DNA from: Prorocentrum cordatum
Lineage: Eukaryota > Sar > Dinophyceae > Prorocentrales > Prorocentraceae
Length of the DNA stretch: 64,000 nucleotides
Assembly (NCBI GenBank): GCA_963575745.1
Contig: CAUYUJ010013925.1
Coordinates: 349,945-413,944 of the forward strand
Reading direction: 5' to 3'
Shown here: positions 1 to 8,560 of the stretch, one piece after another
Numbering within the stretch: the first letter of the stretch is position 1
Layout: each line of letters begins with the position of its first letter
Notes under the pieces: generated by a model
The model's database searches: none
Told to the model about the DNA's origin: nothing
Seen by the model: the letters and a program-made list of their open reading frames with translations, nothing else
Position numbers and translations under genes: made by a program

Positions 1-1240
1 TCCAAAAGTTCAACAGTGTCTCATATAGTCACGTTCTCGAAGGTCGTGCTTCAGAATGTCCTGCTGTGTGTTCGACCAGGCGGCGTGACTTCGTGACGCC
101 TGTGGCGTTTGATGCGCCGTCTGTTACGATGTTCATCTTCACATGTATGGTTATCTTATGATTGAGTGTGTTGTGGAATGCTCATCTCTATCACCATGTG
201 CTTTCAGATGCTATGGCGTGATCAGATCTATGGCACTATGTTTGACACGATATGATATGTCAGCATATGTTATAGTATGCTATGTTACGTTATTATGTTG
301 ACAAATCGAATCAATATGAGCAGTTCGGCTTACTAGTATTACAAATATGTTGTGTGCCCTTCTATCACCTTCAGCTCTGTAATGTTATGTGATGGTATGT
401 TTGCTGACGCCTCGACTCTATATAGTATGTGATGGTATGATGTGCTAGTATGTGTCGCGATGCCCTGCTGCCGCGTTATGATATGGTGTGTGACGCTGTG
501 TCATGATGTGGTATGTTATGTCAAGGTGTGTTGTGCTATGCTCGGTTATGTTATTGTATGCCGGGCTATGTCGTCCTCTGGTCTGTCATGGTCTGTTCTG
601 GTATGTTATACGGTGTTCTGGTATACACGACTTTGCAATGACAGTGTTACGTTATGTTATGTCATGTTATGTGATGCTCGTGTTGCGTTGTGTCATGCTA
701 TGATGTGGTGGTGTCTTCTGTCGGGCTTGTCGTCGCTATGCTCTGCTGCAGTGTGATGATATGTTCTTGGGTACGGTGTCCTGAAATGATATGGTAAGTC
801 AAGGTGTGTTATGGTATGCTCGGTGATGTTCTCCTATAATGTGTTATATCGTCGTCTGATCTGCAATGTTCTGCTCTGAGATGTTATGTTTGTTGACGGA
901 TCGGCTCAGTATACTATAGTATGATCTGCTCTGCTATTATGTGCCCCTATGCTATGTTGCCGTGTTCTGATATACCCTGTGATTGTGCGTCATGATATGA
1001 TATGTTATGTCAATGTGTGATATGCTCGGTTATGCTCTCTGATAGTGTGTTCGATCTCTGCCATGTTATGTTATGTGATGGTATGTTTGTTGACGGCTCG
1101 GCTCTGTAAAGTATAGTATGGTATGATACGCTATCATGTGTCGCTATGCTCTGCTGTCGTGTTATGATATGCTCTGTGATGCTGCATCATGGAATGATAT
1201 GCTCTGTCAAGGTGTGTGATGTTATGCTCGGCTCTGGTGT
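1..1240. repeat. Degenerate TATG-rich low-complexity tract
   Basis: The stretch is made of imperfect TTATG/TGATG/TATGC words. A diverged longer block that starts with a 'ttgctgacg' or 'ttgttgacg' word recurs near 401, 890 and 1088, each time followed by similar 'ctcggctct...tatagtatg' text. The short open frames at 442-756 and 503-703 are only translations of this repeat (Cys/Val/Met-rich) and I do not accept them as genes. No gene is visible here. Confidence 0.7.
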
Positions 1241-1267
1241 GTTATGTTGTATTCTGACGTGTTCGTC

Positions 1268-1510
1268 GGGGGCGCGAGGCGGGATCATCGGGACAACTTA
1301 GGGACTGGCGGCCGCGGTATGCAGGGTGGGGTTGGCCAAGCGCGAGACGGGACACACAGAATACTCGGGACACTCGGGACAACTTGGGGGCTGGCGGCCG
1401 CGGTATGAAGGGTGGGGTTGGCCAGGCGCGAGGCGGGACACCCAGGATACTCGGGACGCTCGGGGCAACTTGGGGTCTGGCGGCCGCGGTATACAGGGTG
1501 GGACTGGCCG
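1268..1510. repeat. 86-bp tandem repeat, about 2.8 copies
   Basis: The word 'ggcggccgcggtat' ends at 1320, 1406 and 1492, exactly 86 bp apart. The text between (gcgcgaggcgggaca, tactcgggac, caacttgggg) is repeated with a few substitutions. Overlapping frames on both strands (for example 1242-2096 minus) are Pro/Arg-rich readings of the repeat. Confidence 0.85.
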
Positions 1511-1737
1511 GGGGGACCTGTTCTTGAAACCTAACAACCCTAACCCGTCGGGTGGGGAAAACCGTAAGTGACACACGAGGTCTCCACGAAAACCAGCCTA
1601 ACCCCTCCCCCCCCCTCCGCTCCAGTCCTCGGCGGCCGGATTTTGAGACAGGCCGCGCCCACTCTGCACGGAAGTGTGACCCGTCACTAGCCCACGTGCC
1701 TCGATACCCATGCGATGTCTGCGCTTCTGAAGGGGCC

Positions 1738-1890
1738 CCAAGCCACACAAATAAATACACACAAACAAAAAGATGCCCCATATTTTCCCATATTTTCTGC
1801 ATTTTTGTCTTCCCGCCCTCTTCCCATATTTTCCCATATTCTCTGGGAAATCGAAGATTAATTGTGTCTGTGTGTTTCTTTTCCTCCTGA
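1738..1890 (+). repeat. Dispersed repeat, copy 1 (TATTTTC/TGTGTG type)
   Basis: An A/T-rich block with 'aatacacacaaa', repeated 'catattttccc', 'tctgggaaatcgaagatta' and a following 'tgtgtctgtgtg' is clearly similar, in the same order, to 52805-52972. This looks like two diverged copies of one interspersed element. The ends are not resolved. Confidence 0.6.
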
Positions 1891-2052
1891 GCTTCCTCGA
1901 GGCGAGCGGTCCTCTTCGCGCCCTCGCGCCGCCCCCCCGGAGAAGGGGCCCGCCCTGGGTCCTTGAGCACGGGTCGCGGCGCGCGAGACGCGCGGTCGCC
2001 CTCGGCATCGGGGGCGCGCCGGACCGGGTCGGCGCCAGGCCTGGGCAAGGCA

Positions 2053-2421
2053 GGGCCGCGGATCAACAAAACAGACACACACACACACTCACACACACTC
2101 TCTGGCCAGGATTGTCCTGTTTTAACACATGGGGCTTATGTTATAAGAATTTGGTTTTGGCATCGGGGGCGCGCCAGACTGGGTCGGCGCCGGCCTGGGC
2201 AAGGCAGGGCCGTGTCGCGAACCCCTGCCTTGAGCAGGGACCGGCCGCCCCGTCATTCCTTTTAAGCCTACCACGACATGTTCTCAGAATCCAGAGATGT
2301 TGTGAGAACAAAAAACCAAATTCTTATAACACAAGCCCCATGTGTTAAAACAGGACAATCCCGGCCAGAGTGTGTGTATGTGTGCGTGTGTGTGTGTGTC
2401 TGTTTTGTTGATCCGCGGCCC
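2053..2421. repeat. Inverted repeat with ~105-bp arms
   Basis: The left arm 2053-2157 (starting gggccgcggatcaacaaaac, then a CA tract, then a block ending at the ttggttttg word) returns as its reverse complement at 2312-2421. The 150-bp spacer holds a second copy of the GC-rich word 'catcgggggcgcgcc...ggcaaggcagggccg' that also precedes the left arm (2005-2058 and 2161-2214). It could be a foldback element or an inverted duplication. No coding function is visible. Confidence 0.8.
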
Positions 2422-2855
2422 CAGCCGGGCCCGGAACCCGACACCTCCCCGGGAGCATGAGGGTGCTCGACGTATACGCCAGGTCTCATGGTCGGCCAAG
2501 GAGCTCGGTGTACAGGCGCCCCAGCTGCTCGAGCTGTGGGATGCTGGAGCGTCTATTTACCAAGTTGCTTCGCCAAGCTCGATGCCTGCTTCGCAGACCG
2601 AACGACGTGGTGCGCAGCAGGCACACATGACAAAACACCTTGCTGGAAGACGTGTTCGGGCCATCTGTTTCGTCGATCTTTGAGGGCCCTAAGGTGCCCC
2701 AAAGACTTCTGCAGATCCCTGGGGCCATCGGGGGATAAAGACCTGCCCGTGGGGCACCCGCTCGCAGGCCGATGCCTGAGCTGATGTGCCGACCGTATGC
2801 GTCGAGCCCCCTCCGAGGGGAGGCCTTCTTTCCAGGTGTTTGGCGGCGCGCAAAA
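2422..2855. other. No supported gene
   Basis: Short open frames exist on both strands (for example 2486-2728 minus, 2488-2784 plus). None has a domain, repeat conservation or splice pattern that I recognise. Confidence 0.5.
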
Positions 2856-2859
2856 GGGG

Positions 2860-2995
2860 CAGGGGGAGGGGGGAAGGCTTCTTAGAAGCATCCTGCTTCT
2901 TAGAAGGCCTCGGCCTCACGTCTATCGAGAAGGCCCGCGCCTTCTAAGAAGCAGGGGTGCTTCTAAGAAGCCTTCCCCCCTCCCCCTACCCCCCT
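2860..2995. repeat. Inverted-repeat element with CTTCTTAGAAG palindromes
   Basis: The left end 'agggggaggggggaaggctt' is mirrored by 'aagccttcccccctccccct' at the right end. Inside are at least four copies of the palindrome cTTCTtAGAAg. The design (G-rich/C-rich ends plus CTTCTnAGAAG boxes) matches the element next to exon 2 of every array copy (9830-10022, 33403-33594, 40885-41077). Confidence 0.75.
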
Positions 2996-4097
2996 CTGCG
3001 CGTTGCCGAAGTGTGCCGTGAATGATCCAGGGGTCCGCAGGCGGCCCTTGGGAGCCGAGATCCACGAGCACAACGCCCGGACTGAGAAGAATCATCCGCT
3101 GGACGTCGGGGCCCAGCTTGGCGCGTCCTGGGCCCTGGCTGAGCGCCTCGCCGCCGACGTCGCCGCGGCGGGAAGAGCCTGCAATGCAGTCATCGTGCTA
3201 CAGTGGAGGCTGGTCCACAGGAAACCTTCCACAAGAAGCCCAACCCTGAGACCCCAGGACGTCCACTGACGCTCGGTGTGGGAACGCCGCGCGCTCCACG
3301 GCAGAAGCACCGGAACGCAGGAAAGCCCAGGGCACCCTGGAGGCAGGCAGGGCGTCTCCTGGCACGGGCCCCCACTGTGCCACGAGGCACGCCGGCAGAG
3401 GAAGGCACGGGGCCCTCCCTGGCCCTCGCTCGGACGTCCAGTTCCCGTGCTTTTTGTTCGGTCTCGTGCGTGGCTTCTTCGCCCAATGATCAAGGATGCT
3501 CCTCGATGGCCCTCGCCGAGGGAAAAAGGCACACGCCCGAGCGATGCCAAGCTCCCGACCGCGGCGAGGCGGGGCCACGCTGGGGGCCCCCCGGGACCCA
3601 GGCCCGAGGAGCGCCCCCAGACACGCTTGCTCCTTTGCGGCTCGTGCCCACTGCAAGCCGCCGCTCTCCGCCGCCTCGGGCCACTCGCTCCGTCGTTCTC
3701 CCTCCGCCCCTCCCTGGCGCACTCTCTCCTCCTCCTCCTCGCTCCTGCCTCTCCTTCCGCAGGCGGCACGGTCGCTCCTCCCTGAGACCATGGCGCGGTC
3801 CCGGGGAGGAGCCACCAGGGCTGAGCTCTGGCGCCGACCGGCCGACCCCCGCTGGGCGTTCCTCGATGTGTCCGCTCGGTGGGTTCTTGGGGTTCGCTTC
3901 AGAGGGGCATGGCTCAGCTGTTGCTGGGCTCCGCTGGCGTGCTCGGGCGGTCTTCCAGACATGCGACGTCCTGATGTTTTCGATTCGCGGTCCCCAGAGG
4001 TCCCGACCCCTTCCCCGAGGCTGGACTTTCGTCCCGACTTGTTCCCAACCATCCTGTGTTGTTGGGTCCTCGTTTTGAAGAGACGGTGCCCCGCGTT
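2996..4097. other. No supported gene; GC-rich spacer
   Basis: Overlapping open frames cover this GC-rich stretch on both strands (3003-3269 plus, 3092-3769 minus, 3203-4078 plus). They are mutually exclusive, rich in Arg/Pro/Ala/Ser, and show no recognisable domain. I see no RNA gene. Confidence 0.5.
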
Positions 4098-4163
4098 CCT
4101 CTCCTCTCCTCTCCTCTCCTCTCCTCTCCTCTCCTCTCCTCTCCTCTCCTCTCCTCTCCTCCT
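4098..4163. repeat. (TCCTC)n pentanucleotide microsatellite
   Basis: About twelve uninterrupted copies of ctcct/tctcc, grading into a CCT-rich tract up to about 4195. Confidence 0.9.
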
Positions 4164-4214
4164 CCTCCCCCTCCTCCTCCCTCCTCCCCCTCTTCCCTGC
4201 GTTTCACCCACCCA

Positions 4215-5330
4215 GTACAGCGCTTCGTGGCTCCATAGGGAGCTCCACCGAAGGCCCCAGTGCCCGCGCCCGCATGCGTCACCCACACCCAATTCGGCAC
4301 ACCCCTCACACGTTTCGTGGCTCCATAGGGAGCTCCACCGAAGGCCCCAGTGCCCGCGCCCGCATGCGTCACCCACACCCATTTCGGCACACCCCTCACA
4401 CGTTTCGTGGCTCCATAGGGAGCTCCACCGAAGGCCCCAGTGCCCGCGCCCACATGCGTCACCCACACCCATTTCGGCACACCCCTCACACGTTTCGTGG
4501 CCCCATAGGGAGCTCCACCGAAGGCCCCAGTGCCCGCGCCCGCATGCGTCACCCACACCCATTTCGGCACACCCCTCACACGTTTCGTGGCTCCATAGGG
4601 AGCTCCACCGAAGGCCCCAGTGCCCGCGCCCGCATGCGTCACCCACACCCATTTCGGCACACCCCTCACACGTTTCGTGGCTCCATAGGGAGCTCCACCG
4701 AAGGCCCCAGTGCCCGCGCCCGCATGCGTCACCCACACCCATTTCGGCACACCCCTCACACGTTTCGTGGCTCCATAGGGAGCTCCACCGAAGGCCCCAG
4801 TGCCCGCGCCCGCATGCGTCACCCACACCCATTTCGGCACACCCCTCACACGTTTCGTGGCTCCATAGGGAGCTCCACCGAAGGCCCCAGTGCCCGCGCC
4901 CGCATGCGTCAGCCACACCCATTTCGGCACACCCCTCACACGTTTCGTGGCTCCATAGGGAGCTCCACCGAAGGCCCCAGTGCCCGCGCCCGCATGCGTC
5001 AGCCACACCCATTTCGGCACACCCCTCACACGTTTCGTGGCCCATAGGGAGCTCCGCCGAAGGCCCCAGTGCCCGCGCCCGCATGCGTCAGCCACACCCA
5101 TTTCGGCACGCCCCTCACACGTTCCGTGGCCCCATAGGGAGCTCCGCCGAAGGTCCCAGTGGGTGTGCCCGCACGTCCCGCACACCCATTTCGGCACACC
5201 CCTCACACGTTTCGTGGCCCCATAGGGAGCTCCACCGAAGGCCCCAGTGGGTGTGCCCGCATGCGTCCCGCACACCCATTTCGGCACACCCCTCGTACGT
5301 TTCGTGGCCCCGTAGGGGGCTCCACCGAGA
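4215..5330. repeat. 90-bp minisatellite, about 12 copies
   Basis: The word 'ggagctccaccgaaggcccc' recurs every 90 bp (for example 'ctccataggg' at 4321, 4411 and onward). The central units are almost identical. The last three units diverge and carry 'gtgggtgtgcccgc'. Because 90 is divisible by three and the unit lacks stops in several frames, long 30-residue-repeat frames appear on both strands (4274-5047 plus, 3496-5388 plus, 3198-5084 minus, 3914-5404 minus). That openness is a property of the unit and is not evidence for a protein. Confidence 0.95.
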
Positions 5331-5430
5331 AGATATTCACAATTGCAGTATTCACAATTGCATATGGTTGGGTCCTTCGCCAGGATAATTTTTTTGACGG
5401 TCATCGACTACACGCAAGAGTGACCCTGGG

Positions 5431-5560
5431 CAAGAGTGACCTTTGGTGCGCGGCTTTTTAGGGCGCCGCGGGGGGGCCGAAAACGAGCGCGCAGGACGCC
5501 ACTGCCGCATCGCGTTCGGCGATCGGGGGGCCCCGGTGGGGCCCTCACCAAAGGTCACTC
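5431..5560. repeat. Small inverted repeat (gtgacctttggtg arms)
   Basis: 'gagtgacctttggtg' near 5434 is answered by 'caccaaaggtcactc' at 5546-5560, with a further 'aaggtcactct' downstream. Just beyond, 'gtaatga-ttttt-tcattac' near 5611 is a second small palindrome, and its right half recurs near 5752. These look like foldback debris. No gene is visible between 5331 and 5955. Confidence 0.65.
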
Positions 5561-5955
5561 CAGCGAAAGGTCACTCTTACGTGCAGTCGGGGTCAACCCA
5601 GACCCCCGACGTAATGATTTTTTCATTACGTCGACCCCTAGAGGTCCCGACCCTTTCCCCATGACCGGCTTTGCATCCTGAAGCGTTTTTTGACGCTCCC
5701 AAGCCCGGTGAGGGCCCCCCGAGGCCGAAAATGAAGGAAAACCTTCCGTCATGATTTTTTCATTACTCGAGGGGGTCTGGGAAGGGCACGGCGAGGGCCC
5801 CCGGAGCCCGAAAACCACGGCAAGGACCTCCCGCCCCGCGCGCCTCTGCTCACGACGCGCACCTGTCCGGGCCGGGGGCGCCCGGGGCCGCCGTGGGAGC
5901 GGTGGAGCTCCTCCGGGGCCCCCCGCCAAAACCGGAGCCCCTCCCCGGCCCAGAG

Positions 5956-5996
5956 TTGAGTCGGGCCTGTCCCCCTGCAGGGGGATTTTCGACGAA

Positions 5997-6050
<54 letters not shown>

Positions 6051-6175
6051 CGCACAAAAAGTAGTCCAAAAATAGTCTGGGGACCATGTTTTGAGTACTT
6101 TTTGGCCTTCTTGGGGCATTTGGGGGGTATTTTTCCGTCGACGATCCCCGTGTAGGGGGACACGCCCGACTGAAG
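5956..6175. mobile_element. 220-bp TIR element (MITE-like) with poly(A) core
   Basis: The terminal inverted repeats are about 30 bp. The left end reads 'ttgagtcgggcctgtccccc', and the reverse complement of the right end reads 'cttcagtcgggcgtgtcccc'. The element is flanked by a 7-bp direct repeat, cccagag, at 5949-5955 and 6176-6182, the footprint of a transposition. The centre holds about 43 consecutive A (6006-6048), followed by 'gtctggggaccatg'. There is no coding capacity. A second, rearranged member of the family occupies about 53016-53601. Confidence 0.85.
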
Positions 6176-6319
6176 CCCAGAGGTGGACCCCGCGCCAGCG
6201 TCTCGACGGCGCCGCCCGCCCGAGCCCCGGGCGCGTGCGCACCGCGGCGCGCTCGCGCCGCCGAGCTCGGCCGAGCGTTCCGGGCGAGGCCGCGAGGAGA
6301 AAGGCCGCCGTCGACGGGG

Positions 6320-6380
6320 AGTAGGAGGAGGAGGAGGAGGAGGAGGAGGAGGAGGAGGAGGAGGAGGAGGAGGAGGAGGA
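6320..6380. repeat. (GGA)n microsatellite
   Basis: About 20 GGA/GAG units. The stretch to 6712 stays G/A-rich, has no supported gene, and corresponds to the 3' flank of array copy A. Confidence 0.9.
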
Positions 6381-6712
6381 GTGACGAGAGGAGCGAGGGG
6401 TGAGGACGGGAGGCGCTGTCCACGGAGAGGAGGGAGGAGGAGGGACGAGGGGGGGGAACGAGGAAGGAGGAGGGGAGAGGCAGCGGCAGGGGAGCGGGGG
6501 CGACAACGAGGACGAGAAAGTGCGTGGAGAGGCCCGAGAGGGGGGAGCTCGGCGGACGGCGAGAGGAGAGGGGAGGGATGGGAGGAGGAGGGGGAACGAG
6601 GAGCTGGGCGGCGAGAGGAAGGGGCGCACAGGAGACGAGCCTGGAGCGGGCCCGCCGCACTGGGCACTCTCCGCGGGGCCGTGGTGCAGCGGGGCGGGCC
6701 GCGGCGCGCGGC

Positions 6713-6772
6713 TCAGGCCAACTCGTCGAAGATGCTGCCGAACATGCCGGGGTTCATGATGTCCGGGGGCTG
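6713..6772 (-). CDS. Array gene copy A, terminal exon (exon 5)
   Basis: A 60-nt terminal exon is inferred after an acceptor ttttAG. It reads QPPDIMNPGMFGSIFDELA and ends in TGA (6713-6715). All three array copies keep the exon, its acceptor and its stop without change, while the DNA just outside carries indels. The reading frame needs a phase-0 junction, so the donor of exon 4 would be GC rather than GT. If GT is used, a different frame is entered. The frame choice is therefore an inference. Confidence 0.5.
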   Translation of the reverse strand, partial: QPPDIMNPGMFGSIFDELA

Positions 6773-6930
6773 CTAAAAGGGTGCCCCATGGCCCAGGGTG
6801 CCCCCAGCTTCTCGCTCCACTTGGGAGCCCCTGGGGCCCTCTGGGCAGCGTGATGGGGTTCTCCGGAGGCCGCGGGGGCCTCCTCGGAGATCCTGGGGGC
6901 ACCTTGGGCCGGGGGCGCTCCCAGCAGCAC
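6773..6930 (-). repeat. Intron 4 of copy A, formed by an inverted-repeat element
   Basis: The whole 158-bp intron is a foldback. GGCCCAGGGTGCCCCCAG at 6790-6807 pairs with the 18 bp at 6893-6910, with one mismatch. The same design returns in copies B and C and after the exon-like segments at 29346, 36996 and 44401. This is how an introner (intron-generating element) would look. Confidence 0.55.
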
Positions 6931-6975
6931 CCGAGATGTAGGTGGAGGCGAACTCGTTGTAGACCCACGCGCCGC
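6931..6975 (-). CDS. Array gene copy A, 45-nt exon 4
   Basis: A symmetric 45-nt exon (phase 1 at both ends if GT is the donor) lies between an acceptor ccagAG and a donor g|GTGCTG. It encodes GGAWVYNEFASTYIS. The preceding exon ends with a related GGAWVVNES stretch, and a third relative (GGAWVFDERASACIS) lies in the array spacers. Exon duplication is the likely origin. Confidence 0.55.
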
Positions 6976-7154
6976 CTCTGGAGAGCCAGGGGCCCACAGA
7001 GGCGGAGACCCCCGGGACGTCCGCGGGCGTCGGGCGCTGCTCCAAGGGAAGGGGGGGAGGTGGCGAGGCATGGGCGGGGCGAGGAAGCATGCGCCCTTCG
7101 CACCCCCCCGCGGGCCCCAGGGGCCCCCCCCCCGAGGTGCACAAAAAGGTGCAC

Positions 7155-8560
7155 CTTTCGTCGTCGTCGCCGTGGCCGTCGTCGTCGTCGCACTCTCGTT
7201 GACAACCCAGGCGCCACCTGGACACGACAGGTCGACGCGGGAAGCCAGTGCTTGGTTCCACAAGTCATCGGTGACGTCCATCGCCTCCGAGTAGCAGGTC
7301 CCCGCCCAAAAACCCCCTTCCTCGTACGCGAAGGCCAGGATGCCCGCATCCCTCACCTTCTCCATGCAGGCCTGGACGGAGCGGAACGTGCCCATGACTC
7401 TCCACGGGCCGCAGCTGTCGGAGGGGTAGCCATTCTCACGGATCTTGAGGTAGCCCTGCTGCTGCTCCGCCTCCAACTTGGCCGACGGCGAGAACGCACG
7501 GGGACAGAACTTCACCAACAACTTCTGGGCGTACTCCGGTTCGTTGTTTTCGAGCGCCGTGAGGCCAGGGATGCGCTCGTAGTTGGTCTCCCACGGATCG
7601 CTCGCCCAGCCCCTGAGCACTACCAGATTCTGCGTCGTGCTCTCGGCGATCGGTGCCATGAAGATCTGCACGCCCTTGTCCTTCATCGCCGTTGCCAGCA
7701 TGGTCGTGCGGTACGCGTCGGTCCACTTGCCGTCAGATATCATCATCACGGCACTCTGCGCGTCCTCCCGGCCGTCCGCGAACATGTTGTCGGCCGCCTG
7801 GAGTGCCTGCATCACGTTGGTGAAGCCGCGCTGCCACTGCAGCCCTTCGATAGCTGCACTGACGGAATCGATGTCGCTGGTGATCGAGACTACCTCGAGG
7901 GCCGCCGCGACGGTGCCGTTGTCGAAGTATTCGCCGTTCCCAAACAAGACCAACCCGATGCGCATGTCCTCCACACCGTAGTACACGCCCTGGTACCTGC
8001 TCGTGAGGTTCATGGCAAAATCCTTGACGATGTCAAAGCCCTCCTGCTTCAGGGAGCCGCTGCCGTCGAGCGCAATGACCAGGTCCTGCCTGGCGATGCA
8101 GATCTCGTCGCCAACGCAGTCCTGGGTGTTGCACTGCTGCATCTCGAAGCGGTCAGGATGCTTCGGCCCTGGGCACCTGCCGTTCGCGCGAATGGGGATG
8201 TCCACCTTGCGAACGCGCTCCTGGATGCCGCCGCCGCAGGCCATCGAGCAGGGCTCCCACTCAGTCCACGGCATGAGCGTGCAATCGCGGTCGCACGAAC
8301 CCGTGTTGCACGGCTGCTCCTCGAGTGTGGTGTCACACTCCGTCCCACCGTTCTTGGGCTTCACGAGAATGGAACGTGTCTTCCCCTGGACGCCTTCCCC
8401 GCACTCCTTGGAGCATCCGGACCAGCCAGACCACTCGGACATGGAGCAGTGGACAGGGCAGTGGAACTGGTTGCACTTCATGCCGACACTCCCGTTCGTG
8501 CGCTCGAAATACAGCGGGGGGCACGCCATGCCGAAAGAGTTCGGGGAGATGATGACCTGC
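7155..8560 (-). CDS. Array gene copy A, exon 3: TSP1 repeats and von Willebrand factor A domain
   Basis: This exon of 468 codons gives the extracellular core of the protein. Reading 5' to 3' on the minus strand, after a cysteine-rich start come two thrombospondin type-1 repeats, with the WSGWSGCSKEC and WTEWEPCSMAC motifs. A vWA domain follows. Its MIDAS-type residues are DGSGS (in VIALDGSGSL), the Thr of GFTN and the Asp of MISDGK. A cysteine-containing domain (FWAGTCYSE) and a GGAWV/poly-Thr tail close the exon. TSP1-plus-vWA proteins bind extracellular partners, and the best known are the apicomplexan TRAP-type adhesins. The role in a dinoflagellate is unknown. The exon starts after catAG at 8561 and ends at a|GTGCAC, which gives consistent phase with exon 2. 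The longest open frame runs on into intron sequence down to 6754, which I reject. Confidence 0.8.

Noticed and set aside
442-756. Open frames in the TATG tract
   Set aside because: Translation of low-complexity DNA; Cys/Val/Met-rich, overlapping frames, no domain.
4215-5330. CRISPR-like array
   Set aside because: The whole 90-bp unit is conserved with no alternating repeat/spacer pattern, and the context is eukaryotic.
3198-5404. Long frames of 500-630 codons over the 90-bp minisatellite
   Set aside because: Several frames on both strands are open together because the repeat unit lacks stops; no start context, domain or conservation.
6754-7154. C-terminal extension of the vWA frame into proline/arginine-rich sequence
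   Set aside because: Differs in frame between copies and is intron sequence once the conserved splice borders are used.
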